A DNA stretch of 64,000 bases from Gymnodinialimonas phycosphaerae (GTDB taxonomy: Bacteria; Pseudomonadota; Alphaproteobacteria; Rhodobacterales; Rhodobacteraceae): assembly GCF_019195455.1 (NCBI RefSeq), contig NZ_JAIMBW010000001.1:496001-560000 (forward strand), read 5' to 3'. Positions 1-8,898 of this stretch are shown here, one piece after another; positions within the stretch are counted from its first letter, which is position 1; each line of letters starts with the position of its first letter. The translations under genes and the position numbers were made by a program. A model generated the notes under the pieces. It was not told where the DNA came from and did not search any database. It saw only the letters and a program-made list of their open reading frames with translations.

Positions 1-2
1 TG

Positions 3-611
3 TTGTCGGGGGTCAGTCATGATCTGCGCACGCCGCTGACACGGATGCGGCTTGCGCTGGGAATGATGGAGGAGGGGCCGGACCGTGACGCCCTGATCCA
101 GGACGTGGAAGAAATGGAGGCGCTGGTTGCGACCTTCCTCGACTTCGTGCGTGGCGATGCGCTCGACGACCCGGAACCCGTGGACCCGCTGGCACTGGTG
201 ACCCACGTGGTCGAGAATGCGCGGCGCAGCGGTGGCGAAATAACCCTGCAACTCCCCGACGCGGTCGAGCCTGTGATGATGCGCCCCTTGGCGGTGCAGC
301 GCGCGGTGATGAACCTTGTGTCAAACGCGCTGCGTTATGGTGGGCGCACGGCGGTTTCAGTCAGCGTACAGGAACGGACGCTGCGTATCACGGTAGAGGA
401 TGCGGGGCCGGGTATCCCGGCGGACAAGCGCGAGGACGCCCTGCGCCCGTTCATCCGGCTCGACACGGCGCGCAACCAGAACCAGGGCTCGGGCGTGGGC
501 CTGGGGTTGGCGATTGCCCATGACATCGTGCGCCGCCACGGGGGATCCCTGATCCTGGGCGAGAGTGCCAGATTGGGCGGGTTGCGGGTGGACATGATGC
601 TGCCGAGGTAG
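3..611 (+). CDS. Sensor histidine kinase, C-terminal part (5' end cut by window)
   Basis: About 200 residues of the transmitter half of a two-component histidine kinase are present; the sensor, membrane and most HAMP parts lie before the window. The H-box SHDLRTPLTRMR carries the phosphoacceptor histidine. It is followed by an N-box (NLVSNALRYGG), a G1 box (VEDAGPGIP) and a G2 box (GSGVGLGLAIAHD), so dimerisation and ATP-binding parts are complete. The layout resembles EnvZ-type kinases. The partner regulator would be expected upstream, outside the window, so the stimulus cannot be told. The real start codon is not visible. Confidence 0.93.
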   Translation: MSGVSHDLRTPLTRMRLALGMMEEGPDRDALIQDVEEMEALVATFLDFVRGDALDDPEPVDPLALVTHVVENARRSGGEITLQLPDAVEPVMMRPLAVQRAVMNLVSNALRYGGRTAVSVSVQERTLRITVEDAGPGIPADKREDALRPFIRLDTARNQNQGSGVGLGLAIAHDIVRRHGGSLILGESARLGGLRVDMMLPR

Positions 612-746
612 TCCCTGCTAACATCGCCGGGGCCAATCTATAAGCAACGACTGTGGACGAGAAACGGAAATGTGATGTTCGGAAATGCGATCCGAATTCC
701 TCTGTACCCGGTTTCAACTTGCTATTTGTAGCTTGAGAATAGCGAC

Positions 747-1598
747 TTAGCTCTCGCTGGGCGTCGCGTGCTGCGCCATTGCACACAGGAATTCCCATCC
801 TTCAGCTGTGATCTTCTCATCCGAATCGACGATTTGCGGGTGGGTTCTCTGGAGGCTGCCGATTGCTCCACCATTTATCTTGTTCCCGGAAAGGCACAGC
901 AAAGCACCCTTGTTACTAGCAATGAATTTTCGATACTTCGACCAGTTTTCTACAATAATCGCCTCGACGCCGATGTGTTCCATTAAAACAAGAAGTGTTG
1001 ACTTTCGCGATTCCGAGAAATTTGGAAAGTCTTTGTAGTACCAACTTTCAGCCTGAGCGGTCGCATTGGCCGTTGCTAGTAACTCGTCTATAGACGCTAG
1101 GTCAAAAATAGCGGGTTTTCTCTCTAGCGGGTGTTGGATGTCTTGAAATTGATCGCGCAGGTTATCGTCTAAACGAATGGCGCGAAGAAGGGCATGCAGT
1201 AAGCCTACGCCGAACCGAAATTCTCCACCGTTATACGTGAAAATGCCAGTCTCGTCTGAGAACCCCTGTCCGTCGTCGAACACCACTGCTTCGTGGATCA
1301 GTGTACATCTGAGTTCACCGTACAGTGTGTCGGCCATTCCTGTGCCTCCGCTAGTACCCACGATGTTAGTTCCAACAATGTTTGTGCGTTTCGGATCCTT
1401 GAGATACTCGATGAAGAAATGCCGATCGCTCTTGTAGTTGGGCTTACCTTTCTCCGCCAAGTCCTTGGTCCAGCCCTTCTTCTTTCCTTCGATTACAGAG
1501 CAGGCGGCTATTGCTACTAAGACAATTATCAACGCGGCTTCGTAGTGCTTTTTCTCAATAAGTAGAAGCGCTTCATCGTAGCGCTTTCTGATGCTCAT
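747..1598 (-). CDS. Orphan hypothetical protein, AT-rich
   Basis: A 283-residue protein that I do not recognise. The first 20 residues are basic and helical, followed by a hydrophobic stretch around residues 22-35 (AALIIVLVAIAACSVI) that could be one membrane segment. The rest is soluble, with a short duplication TNIVGTNIVG near residue 75. Base composition is clearly more AT-rich than the neighbours, and it stands alone between a kinase gene and the 3' end of a tRNA gene, which suggests arrival by horizontal transfer. No function can be assigned. The ATG start follows an AGGACTCTCAAC leader, a fair ribosome site. Confidence 0.7.
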   Translation of the reverse strand: MSIRKRYDEALLLIEKKHYEAALIIVLVAIAACSVIEGKKKGWTKDLAEKGKPNYKSDRHFFIEYLKDPKRTNIVGTNIVGTSGGTGMADTLYGELRCTLIHEAVVFDDGQGFSDETGIFTYNGGEFRFGVGLLHALLRAIRLDDNLRDQFQDIQHPLERKPAIFDLASIDELLATANATAQAESWYYKDFPNFSESRKSTLLVLMEHIGVEAIIVENWSKYRKFIASNKGALLCLSGNKINGGAIGSLQRTHPQIVDSDEKITAEGWEFLCAMAQHATPSES

Positions 1599-1764
1599 GT
1601 TGAGAGTCCTTTCTGGTCGTGGTGCAGACGCATTTGAGGGGTTGATTGAATGCGTCGGCGCATCGAACCCCTAAATCAGGGATCATTGTAGTCCATTGAA
1701 ACGTGTTCCCCAGTTTTGGCGCACGACACAAGTGTAGCCTCGGAAAAAGGGTGATCGGGAAGTT

Positions 1765-1841
1765 TGGTAGGCCCGGCAGGACTTGAACCCGCAACCAAAG
1801 CGTTATGAGCGCTCTGCTCTAACCAATTGAGCTACAGGCCC
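1765..1841 (-). tRNA. tRNA-Ile with CAT anticodon (Ile2)
   Basis: Read on the minus strand the 77 bases fold as a full cloverleaf: acceptor starting GGGCCTG, D arm GCTC...GAGC, anticodon loop CTCATAA between GAGCG and CGCTT, T arm with GGTTCAAGTCC, and an encoded CCA end. The anticodon CAT could mean methionine, but the body matches the alphaproteobacterial isoleucine tRNA whose C34 is changed to lysidine by TilS so that it reads AUA. Elongator and initiator methionine tRNAs have different acceptor stems. The first acceptor pair is G-U. Confidence 0.93.
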
Positions 1842-1953
1842 CCGATAACCGCAGGGTTAGCAGAGCCCAAAGCCACTTTGAAGGGGGGCAATCGCGTTGC
1901 GGCCCGGGGTCGCTTCCCTTATCGCTACGCCAGCCTTTGATTGCGCCGGAGAT

Positions 1954-2355
1954 ATGCCCATGCCCAACCTTGGAAAACTCGCCCTGCGCTACCTGCTTTG
2001 GCTGATCGGCTTGCGCATCCTCTACAGTTTCGCGGTGCAGGGGGTGGGATTGCCCAATCTTCCTGCCGTGGGCGTCATCCTTGCGACCGTGCCTGCATTG
2101 GACGTGGCGCGGGCGGCGCGGCAGATGTCGGCGGGGCCCCTGGCGCTGCCCGAATGGGCCAAATTGTGGGGCCTTTGCCTTGCGCTTTTCGCGGCGGTTC
2201 AAATCATCTTGCCGGCGATCATCTTGGCACCGATGCGCGCCGCTTTGGCTACGCCTGAATATCTTCAGGTCACGGCTAGCCTGCTTCTGGCTACGGCGGC
2301 GATGCTGGCGGTGTTCTTGTGGATCGGCGCGCGGATCGGTGGCCCGCGCGGTTAA
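1954..2355 (+). CDS. Small integral membrane protein, ABZJ_00895-like
   Basis: A protein of about 133 residues with roughly four hydrophobic segments and short charged loops, so an inner-membrane protein without a catalytic signature. Size and layout recall the uncharacterised ABZJ_00895 family, but this is only a resemblance. I chose the ATG that follows CGCCGGAGAT, giving a start MPMPNLGKLALRYL; a longer reading would add a polar leader that does not fit a membrane protein. Its stop codon overlaps the stop codon of the convergent glycosyltransferase gene by three bases. Confidence 0.65.
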   Translation: MPMPNLGKLALRYLLWLIGLRILYSFAVQGVGLPNLPAVGVILATVPALDVARAARQMSAGPLALPEWAKLWGLCLALFAAVQIILPAIILAPMRAALATPEYLQVTASLLLATAAMLAVFLWIGARIGGPRG

Positions 2356-3296
2356 CCGGCCTCGGCCATGGCGCGCAGGTGGTGCTTCATGTTCTTGCGC
2401 CGGGCGTGAAGGCCGAAGACCTCCAGAAACGTTTCGGGGGCCTCCCTGTTCATGACATCGGCCAGAATCTCCAGCGTCGCGCGCCCATGTTTGCTGTGTT
2501 TCCAAAGCGCGCCGACGCGGTGGTAGTGGACCACACTCTGTTTCTGTCCCTCACCGTCGCCGAAGGCCTGCACGTTGTAGTTCATGTGCTGGCCCATCGG
2601 CTTGATCGGGCTCTGGCGCAGATAGCCCAGAATCGGCAGCGTGAATTGGTCGATGTTGGAGCGTATATAGTCACGCGTGACCGCGCGCTCGAAGTGGAGC
2701 GCCGCCCCAAGCCAATCGCGCCCGACCTCCGTGCGCGTGCCATCGTTTCCGCGTTCGCGGAACACCACGACGCCCGCGTTGAAATAGGGAAAGGACACCA
2801 GACGTCGCCCGCCGTTGAGCTGCACGCGATCCTCGGGCGGCTCCATGTTGAACGCGGCGTAATAGGCCTGCCAATCCGCGTCGGTGCCAGTGGCAGAGGC
2901 ATAGTCCGACACGCAGGCCGCAATCAGCGCGTCCCCCAATTCGGCGGCGAAATCAATCGATCCCGTCAGCACGATGTCGGTGTCGAGGCAGACCGAGACA
3001 TCGCAATCGCGCGGCGTGGCGGCGGCAAGGATCTTGTTGCCGTGGGGGTAGGGTGCCAGCCACGGAGTATGGCCAAGATTCGTGCCGGGGATCGTACGGA
3101 CTTCGACATCCGACGCGGCGAGAACATCCAGCGTGAAGTCGTTCACCTGATCGATGTAGTCTTCGCGCACGTAAGCCACGGCGCGCTGATGGGCCGTGAG
3201 GTGACGTTTCAACGTCGGGGCCAGCAGGCTGGCCTGCGCCTCCAGCCGTTCGCCGTCGATGATGAAGAAAACCTCGGTCAAAAGATGCGATGTCAT
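2352..3296 (-). CDS. Putative glycosyltransferase (GT-A/GT8-like fold)
   Basis: A 314-residue cytosolic protein. Around residue 105 it carries VCLDTDIVLTGS, a hydrophobic strand ending in a DxD motif, the metal and nucleotide-sugar site of GT-A type glycosyltransferases. The segment FPYFNAGVVVF is typical of the acceptor side in the same fold. No membrane segment or signal peptide is seen. No polysaccharide genes stand near, so donor and acceptor are unknown. It is divergent from purM and convergent with the small membrane protein, with shared stop bases. It could also be a GT-fold protein of another role. Confidence 0.6.
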   Translation of the reverse strand: MTSHLLTEVFFIIDGERLEAQASLLAPTLKRHLTAHQRAVAYVREDYIDQVNDFTLDVLAASDVEVRTIPGTNLGHTPWLAPYPHGNKILAAATPRDCDVSVCLDTDIVLTGSIDFAAELGDALIAACVSDYASATGTDADWQAYYAAFNMEPPEDRVQLNGGRRLVSFPYFNAGVVVFRERGNDGTRTEVGRDWLGAALHFERAVTRDYIRSNIDQFTLPILGYLRQSPIKPMGQHMNYNVQAFGDGEGQKQSVVHYHRVGALWKHSKHGRATLEILADVMNREAPETFLEVFGLHARRKNMKHHLRAMAEAG

Positions 3297-3468
3297 GTGC
3301 TTTGCCTCGTCGGTTTTTGTCTTTCCCCAAGCGCTACGCAGCCAATTTGTCGAAAATTAGGCGCAAATTGACACAATCGGCAGTGAGGGATCGCGCTGTT
3401 GCGGATGTGCATGGACGGGGCGCGGGGGGCCTGATAACTGAGCGGCGTCTGTGAAAAGGGGCCAGGAT

Positions 3469-4518
3469 ATGACCGACAAGAAGCTGGACGCGTTGACCTA
3501 TGCGGCAGCGGGCGTTGATATCGATGCCGGGAATGCGCTGGTCGACCGGATCAAACCCGCCGCGAAGGCAACCAACCGGCCCGGCGTGATGGCGGGTCTT
3601 GGGGGGTTTGGTGCCTTGTTCGATTTGAAGGCGGCGGGCTACACGGACCCGGTTCTGGTGGCGGCTACGGACGGCGTCGGCACGAAGTTGAAGATCGCGA
3701 TCGATACCGGCGTGTTCGATACCATTGGGGTCGATCTGGTCGCCATGTGCGTCAATGATCTGGTCTGCCAAGGGGCGGAGCCGTTGTTTTTCCTCGACTA
3801 TTTCGCGACGGGCAAGCTGGACGTCGATGATGCCGCGCGCATTGTCGAAGGGATCGCGGCGGGCTGCAAGGGTTCGGGCTGTGCGCTGATCGGCGGCGAG
3901 ACCGCTGAGATGCCCGGCATGTATGCGCCCGGCGATTTCGATCTTGCGGGGTTCTCTGTCGGGGCGATGGAACGTGGCGCGGCCCTGCCGGACGGCGTGA
4001 TCGAGGGCGATGTTCTGCTTGGCCTGTCATCGGACGGCGTCCATTCCAACGGTTATTCGCTGGTGCGCCGGGTGGTGGAACGGTCGGGTCTGCCGTGGGA
4101 CGCGGACTCGCCGTTCGGCGAGGGCACCCTGGGCGAGGCCCTTCTCGCCCCCACGCGCCTTTATGTGCAACCCGCGCTGAAGGCGATCCGGGCCGGCGGC
4201 GTTCACGCGCTGGCGCATATCACCGGTGGCGGCCTGACCGAGAATATCCCCCGCGTCCTGCCCGCGGGCCTGGGCGTCGACATCGACCTTGGCAGTTGGC
4301 CACTTCCGCCGGTCTTCGGTTGGCTGGCGCAAGAGGGCGGTATGGAACAGGCCGAACTTCTCAAGACTTTCAATGCCGGTCTCGGCATGGTGCTTGTCGT
4401 TTCGGCTGAAGCCGCGGATGGCCTGACCTGGACGCTGCAAGAGGCAGGCGAAAGCGTGCATCGCATCGGCTCTGTCACGGCGGGCGAAGGCGTGCGCTAC
4501 ACGGGTGCGCTTTTGTGA
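3469..4518 (+). CDS. purM: Phosphoribosylformylglycinamidine cyclo-ligase (AIR synthetase)
   Basis: PurM closes the imidazole ring in purine synthesis, turning FGAM and ATP into aminoimidazole ribotide. The 349-residue protein has the family marks: start [21 protein letters not shown], the ATP and substrate motif [33 protein letters not shown], the glycine-rich [11 protein letters not shown] and [17 protein letters not shown]. The start was set at the ATG after AAAAGGGGCCAGGAT; a GTG 18 bases upstream would add an atypical leader. The stop overlaps the GTG start of purN, so the two are coupled. Confidence 0.98.
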   Translation: MTDKKLDALTYAAAGVDIDAGNALVDRIKPAAKATNRPGVMAGLGGFGALFDLKAAGYTDPVLVAATDGVGTKLKIAIDTGVFDTIGVDLVAMCVNDLVCQGAEPLFFLDYFATGKLDVDDAARIVEGIAAGCKGSGCALIGGETAEMPGMYAPGDFDLAGFSVGAMERGAALPDGVIEGDVLLGLSSDGVHSNGYSLVRRVVERSGLPWDADSPFGEGTLGEALLAPTRLYVQPALKAIRAGGVHALAHITGGGLTENIPRVLPAGLGVDIDLGSWPLPPVFGWLAQEGGMEQAELLKTFNAGLGMVLVVSAEAADGLTWTLQEAGESVHRIGSVTAGEGVRYTGALL

Positions 4519-5105
4519 GCACACGGGTCGCGATCCTGATCTCGGGCGGCGGCTCCAACATGGTGGCGCTGGCCCGGTCGATGACAGGCGATCACCCGGC
4601 GCGCCCCTGTCTGGTAGTCTCGAACGTGCCGGGGGCGGGGGGGCTTGCCAAGGCGGAAAGTCTTGGCATTCCAACCCTTTGCGTGAACCACCGCAAGTAC
4701 GAGAGCCGCGAGGAGTTTGAGGCGGCGCTGCTTGAGGCGCTGTCCTACTACACCCCCGATATCATCTGTCTCGCCGGGTTCATGCGCATCCTGACCCCGG
4801 ATTTCGTGCGCCAGTGGGATGGGCGGATGCTGAACATCCACCCCTCTTTGCTGCCGCTTTACAAGGGCCTCGATACCCATTCCCGGGCGATTGCGGCGGG
4901 CGATGCAGAGGCTGGCTGCACGGTCCATGAGGTCACGGCGGCGCTGGACGATGGCCCAATCCTGGGCCAGGCCCGCGTGACCATCGCGCCCGATGACACG
5001 CCCGACACACTGGCCGCCCGCATCCTGCCGCTGGAACACGCGCTGTATCCTGCCGTCTTGCGCCGTTTTGTCAGCGGGGATCGCCGAGTGTTTCACCTGC
5101 CGTGA
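4515..5105 (+). CDS. purN: Phosphoribosylglycinamide formyltransferase
   Basis: PurN passes a formyl group from 10-formyltetrahydrofolate to glycinamide ribonucleotide, the third step of purine synthesis. The 196-residue protein has the N-terminal nucleotide motif ISGGGSNM, the catalytic block [13 protein letters not shown] with a following [12 protein letters not shown] (Asn and His of the active site), and the downstream aspartate in the [13 protein letters not shown] loop. The GTG start lies inside the purM stop (GTGA), a classic coupled junction. It is of usual family length. Confidence 0.98.
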   Translation: MSTRVAILISGGGSNMVALARSMTGDHPARPCLVVSNVPGAGGLAKAESLGIPTLCVNHRKYESREEFEAALLEALSYYTPDIICLAGFMRILTPDFVRQWDGRMLNIHPSLLPLYKGLDTHSRAIAAGDAEAGCTVHEVTAALDDGPILGQARVTIAPDDTPDTLAARILPLEHALYPAVLRRFVSGDRRVFHLP

Positions 5106-5195
5106 CGTCTTCAATTCGACGCACCGTCTTTCCTTCCGCGCCCCGGTCCTCTACACCCGGTCCGAACCTGATTTCTTGACGAAGAACGCCCCCTC

Positions 5196-6356
5196 GTGCC
5201 GCACACAATCACCACCACCGAGGCTCTGGCCGACTACTGCGCCCGCGCCGCCACCCAGCCCTATGTTACTGTCGACACGGAGTTTTTGCGCGAACGCACC
5301 TACTTTGCACAGCTTTGCCTGGTGCAGGTGGCATTGCCCGGCACCGACGACAGTGACGCAGTATTGATCGACCCGCTGGCCGAGGGCATGTCGCTGGAGC
5401 CTTTGTACGAGTTGTTTCGAAATCCCGACGTCGTGAAAGTCTTCCACGCGGCGCGCCAGGATCTGGAGATTTTTTTCGTCGAAGGTGGGCTGGTGCCTGC
5501 GCCTCTGTTCGACACCCAAGTCGCGGCGATGGTTTGCGGCTTTGGCGACCAGGTTGGCTACGAGACGCTGGTGCGCAAGATCGCGAAGGCCAGCCTGGAC
5601 AAATCCTCGCGGTTTACCGACTGGTCCCGCAGGCCGCTTTCGGACGCGCAGAAGACCTATGCCTTGGGCGATGTCACCCATCTGCGGCAGATCTACGAAT
5701 ACCTCTCGGCCGAGCTGGCAAAGACCGGACGTACCCATTGGCTGGAAGAGGAGCTGGCGCAGCTGACCAATGCCGACGCTTATGTGGTGGATCCCGAGAA
5801 CGCTTGGAAGCGCCTGAAATTACGATCGAATTCCGGGCGCGTCGTGGCGATTGCGCAGCAACTTGCCGCCTTCCGTGAAACCTATGCCCAGGAAAAGAAC
5901 ATCCCGCGCAACCGCGTGTTGAAAGATGATGCGCTGCTGGAGCTGGCAGGCACCAAGCCCAAGACGGTGGCCGACCTTGGCAAATCCCGGCTGCTGTTGC
6001 GCGACGCGCGCAAGGGTGCCATCGCAGAAGGGCTGGTGGCGGCCGTGGCGCGCGGCATGTCGGTGCCCAACAGCGAAATCCCGAAGGTGGCCGCCGGGCG
6101 CGACCGCTCGAACCTCAACCCGGCGCTGGCGGATCTGTTGCGTGTTCTCTTGAAGGCGAAGGCGGAAGAGGCTGGGGTCGCGACGAAGCTGATCGCGTCG
6201 TCCGGTGATCTGGATGATATCGCCTCGGGCTACGCCGATGGCGCCTGGGCGTCCGGGTGGCGCAAAGAGGTCTTTGGTGCCGATGCGCAGAGGCTTCTAA
6301 ACGGAGAGATTGCGCTGTCGGCCAAGGGCTCTCGCGTCAAGATCGTCGAGGCGTAA
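5196..6356 (+). CDS. rnd: Ribonuclease D
   Basis: A 386-residue 3'-5' exoribonuclease for tRNA 3' maturation. The DEDD-type exonuclease domain fills the first half: VDTEFLRERTYF holds the first Asp and Glu, HAARQDLE the second Asp, and YALGDVTHLRQIY the last Asp with its tyrosine. An HRDC nucleic-acid-binding domain follows at about residues 210-290 (LAAFRETYAQEKNIPRNRVL). Translation begins at GTG; the preceding bases (GAAGAACGCC) are a weak ribosome site. It stands alone between purN and a convergent lipoprotein gene. Confidence 0.96.
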   Translation: MPHTITTTEALADYCARAATQPYVTVDTEFLRERTYFAQLCLVQVALPGTDDSDAVLIDPLAEGMSLEPLYELFRNPDVVKVFHAARQDLEIFFVEGGLVPAPLFDTQVAAMVCGFGDQVGYETLVRKIAKASLDKSSRFTDWSRRPLSDAQKTYALGDVTHLRQIYEYLSAELAKTGRTHWLEEELAQLTNADAYVVDPENAWKRLKLRSNSGRVVAIAQQLAAFRETYAQEKNIPRNRVLKDDALLELAGTKPKTVADLGKSRLLLRDARKGAIAEGLVAAVARGMSVPNSEIPKVAAGRDRSNLNPALADLLRVLLKAKAEEAGVATKLIASSGDLDDIASGYADGAWASGWRKEVFGADAQRLLNGEIALSAKGSRVKIVEA

Positions 6357-6374
6357 CGCCCTACTTGCGGACGG

Positions 6375-6821
6375 TCAGCGGCGCCCGACGGACCGGCGAT
6401 TGTTCTGCGCGATGACCGTGATCGTGCGGATGCCTGCAAGCTCTCCCACCGTCAGTTCGGCCCCGACCGAAATGGTCTGCAAGCCTGCCGCACCTGACCC
6501 AAGGGGCGGGACGACCCGGAATTCATAGGCCAGCAGCGTTTCCGTCGCCTCCACCAGCACCAGTTCCGCATTGAAATAACCCTGCGCTGGCGTCACGCCG
6601 GTGGCACGGACAATCGCGCCAGAGGTTGTCTGTTCTACAGCGAGTTGCGTGATTTCCGCCGCCAGAATGCGCCCATCCACGATGGCGCCTGTGCCAAGGG
6701 CGTCCGGGTCCACCGTGATGCGTTGCTCGCGGTCGCCGCCAAACCAGTTGAGCGGGTTGATCCGGCTATCACAGGCCGCAAGCGACAGAAGGGCGGTAAC
6801 GAGAAAAGCGGCGCGCAACAT
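6375..6821 (-). CDS. Secreted lipoprotein of unknown function
   Basis: A 148-residue protein beginning with a short lipoprotein signal peptide, MLRAAFLVTALLSLAAC, so the mature protein should start with a lipidated cysteine. The mature part is mainly beta in character (ITVDPDALGTGAIVDGRIL; VVPPLGSGAAGLQTISVG) with no enzyme motif. Similar short lipoproteins in this order are sometimes labelled D-galactarate dehydratase, but nothing in the sequence supports an enzyme of that kind. A good ribosome site (GGGAGGATCCC region) precedes the ATG only loosely. It is divergent from sufE. Confidence 0.75.
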   Translation of the reverse strand: MLRAAFLVTALLSLAACDSRINPLNWFGGDREQRITVDPDALGTGAIVDGRILAAEITQLAVEQTTSGAIVRATGVTPAQGYFNAELVLVEATETLLAYEFRVVPPLGSGAAGLQTISVGAELTVGELAGIRTITVIAQNNRRSVGRR

Positions 6822-6868
6822 GGGAGGATCCCTCAGACATTAGCTTGAAGACGTGCGTAAACGATCCC

Positions 6869-6932
6869 GCGCGGGTTGAAAACCCGGCCTGTGGCGGTGC
6901 GCAGAGGGCCAGCCCTTTACGAGCGGGCCCGA
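6869..6932 (+). other. Two stem-loops in the leader between the lipoprotein gene and sufE
   Basis: CGGGTT-GAA-AACCCG forms a perfect short hairpin, followed about 20 bases later by GGGCC...GGCCC around an A-rich-free loop. They lie in the 157-base spacer between divergent genes and so could sit in the 5' leader of sufE. No known RNA family was recognised; SRP RNA and tmRNA hallmarks are absent. Confidence 0.35.
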
Positions 6933-6978
6933 ACAGCCTACCTCATCCTTCACACCCCTTGACCGTCGGAGACGCCCA

Positions 6979-7389
6979 ATGGCCAGCGAAGCCTTTGAAG
7001 AAATCGCGGAAACCTTTGAATTTCTTGATGATTGGGAAGATCGTTACCGCCATGTAATCGAACTTGGCAAAGCGATGGAACCGATGGAGGAGGCGCTGAA
7101 AGTGCCCGCCACCAAGGTTGATGGTTGTGCCTCGCAAGTGTGGATTTTGCCCCGGATCGAAGGGCAGACCTTCGATTTTCAAGGTGACAGCGACGCGATC
7201 ATCGTGCGCGGCCTCGTGGCGGTCTTGCACGCGCTTTATGGTGGAATCCCAGTGCGGGACGTGCTGGCTGTCGATGCACCGGCGGAATTGGCGCGTTTGG
7301 GGTTGGATGAGCATCTGTCATCACAACGCTCCAACGGGGTGCGGGCCATGGTCGAGCGGATCCGTGCCCACGCGGCCGAGGCGGCGTAA
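6979..7389 (+). CDS. sufE: Cysteine desulfuration protein SufE
   Basis: SufE accepts persulfide sulfur from the cysteine desulfurase SufS and hands it on for iron-sulfur cluster assembly. The 136 residues match the family from end to end: the N-terminal helix EIAETFEFLDDWEDRYRHVI, the sulfur-accepting cysteine in KVDGCASQVW, and the C-terminal LGLDEHLSSQRSNGVRAMVE. The suf operon is not next to it, which is common in this order. The ATG follows GTCGGAGACGCCC, a good ribosome site. Its leader holds stem-loops, listed separately. Confidence 0.95.
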   Translation: MASEAFEEIAETFEFLDDWEDRYRHVIELGKAMEPMEEALKVPATKVDGCASQVWILPRIEGQTFDFQGDSDAIIVRGLVAVLHALYGGIPVRDVLAVDAPAELARLGLDEHLSSQRSNGVRAMVERIRAHAAEAA

Positions 7390-7415
7390 AGACCTGATCG
7401 GGGCAGGCGGTGGCC

Positions 7416-7431
7416 CCGGGCCAAGGCCCGG
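7416..7431. repeat. Short palindrome CCGGGCC-NN-GGCCCGG, copy 1
   Basis: Seven-base arms around a two-base centre, just after sufE. The same arms recur upstream of the 43-residue membrane protein gene near 32.35 kb, and a related form follows glcB. Its place just after sufE suits a transcription-end hairpin, though there is no U-tract. Confidence 0.6.
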
Positions 7432-7448
7432 TCTACGCGAGGCGCACG

Positions 7449-7478
7449 AAAAAGGCCGCCCCGGGGTCCGGAGCGGCC
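7449..7478 (-). terminator. Rho-independent terminator of gltA
   Basis: On the minus strand a GC-rich hairpin with GGCCGC and GCGGCC outer arms and inner CCGG pairs is followed directly by five T residues. It begins 23 bases after the gltA stop codon. Confidence 0.85.
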
Positions 7479-7500
7479 AATCCAAATTCAGGCAGCGCGT

Positions 7501-8793
7501 TTAGCGGTTCTTGATGTCGACGTAGTCGCGCGTCGTTTCACCGGTGTAAAGCTGGCGCGGACGGCCAATTTTTAGCGCCGGGTCTGCCAATTGCTCTTTC
7601 CACTGAGAGATCCAGCCTACGGTCCGCGACAGCGCGAAGATCGGGGTGAACATCGACGTGGGGAAGCCCATCGCCTCCAGAATGATGCCCGAGTAGAAAT
7701 CGACATTCGGGAACAGCTTCTTCTCGGCGAAGTAGGGATCGGCGAGCGCTTGCTTTTCCAACTCCATGGCGACTTGCAGAAGCGGGTTGTCCTCGACGCC
7801 CAACAGTTCCAGCACCTCATCGGCGCTTTCTTTCATGACCGTCGCGCGCGGATCGAAGTTCTTGTAGACGCGGTGGCCAAAGCCCATCAGGCGGTAGCTA
7901 TCGTTTTTGTCCTTGGCGCGCGCGATGAATTCGGGAATGCGGTCAACGGTGCCGATTTCCTTCAACATCTCTAGGCAGGCTTGGTTCGCACCGCCGTGGG
8001 CAGGGCCCCAGAGGCAGGCAATGCCAGCTGCGATGCAGGCGAAGGGATTGGCGCCGGACGAAGAGGCCAGACGCACCGTGGAGGTCGAGGCGTTCTGCTC
8101 GTGGTCCGCGTGCAGTGTGAAGATCCGGTCCATCGCTTTTTCAAGGATCGGGTCGACGACATATTCTTCGGCCGGAACCGCAAAGCACATGCGCAGGAAG
8201 TTTGCGGCATAGCTCAGGTCATTGCGCGGATACACGAAAGGCTGGCCGATGGTGTACTTGTAGGCCCATGCCGCAATCGTCGGCATCTTGGCGATCAGTC
8301 GGTGCGAGGCGATCTCGCGCTGGCGCTCATCGGTGATATCCGTGGAATCGTGGTAGAAGGCGGACATCGCGCCCACGACACCAACCATGACGGCCATAGG
8401 GTGGGCATCGCGGCGGAAGCCCCGGAAGAAGTTGGCCATCTGCTCGTGAAGCATCGTGTGATGGGTGATCGTGGTCTCGAAATGCTCCAGCTCTTTCGCA
8501 GAGGGCAGGTAGCCGTATAGCAGCAGGAAGCAGACTTCCAGGTAGTGGGATTGCGCGGCCAGTTGGTCGATGGGGTAGCCACGGTGCAGCAGCTCTCCCT
8601 TGTCGCCGTCAATGAAGGTGATCGACGATTCGCACGCCGAGGTGGAGGTGAAGCCGGGATCGTGCGTGAACACGCCCGCTTGTCCGTAAAGCTTGCCGAT
8701 ATCGACAACATCCGGCCCGGCGGTGGGCGAATGGATCGGCAAGTCAAAGGATTGGCCATCAATGGTCAAAGTGGCGGTTTTAGGCTCGGCCAT
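7501..8793 (-). CDS. gltA: Citrate synthase
   Basis: Condenses acetyl-CoA with oxaloacetate at the entry of the citric acid cycle. The 430-residue protein is of the hexameric bacterial type with an N-terminal beta domain ([15 protein letters not shown]). Visible marks are [26 protein letters not shown] with a catalytic histidine, and [15 protein letters not shown] holding the second histidine and the catalytic aspartate. The start is the ATG after GAAGGGACGACC; the open frame extends 34 residues further but that leader is not family-like. gltX lies 105 bases upstream in the same direction. Confidence 0.98.
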   Translation of the reverse strand: MAEPKTATLTIDGQSFDLPIHSPTAGPDVVDIGKLYGQAGVFTHDPGFTSTSACESSITFIDGDKGELLHRGYPIDQLAAQSHYLEVCFLLLYGYLPSAKELEHFETTITHHTMLHEQMANFFRGFRRDAHPMAVMVGVVGAMSAFYHDSTDITDERQREIASHRLIAKMPTIAAWAYKYTIGQPFVYPRNDLSYAANFLRMCFAVPAEEYVVDPILEKAMDRIFTLHADHEQNASTSTVRLASSSGANPFACIAAGIACLWGPAHGGANQACLEMLKEIGTVDRIPEFIARAKDKNDSYRLMGFGHRVYKNFDPRATVMKESADEVLELLGVEDNPLLQVAMELEKQALADPYFAEKKLFPNVDFYSGIILEAMGFPTSMFTPIFALSRTVGWISQWKEQLADPALKIGRPRQLYTGETTRDYVDIKNR

Positions 8794-8898
8794 GGTCGTC
8801 CCTTCGTGAAAGCGCGCGCGGCGGAATGCCGGCGGGATATGGGGCCCACTCGGGAGCGGATGCTCACAAGATGGGGCGGGGGCGCTGCCCCCCAACTT

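Noticed and set aside
3368..3373. TTGACA hexamer upstream of purM
   Set aside because: No acceptable -10 hexamer lies 16-18 bases downstream.
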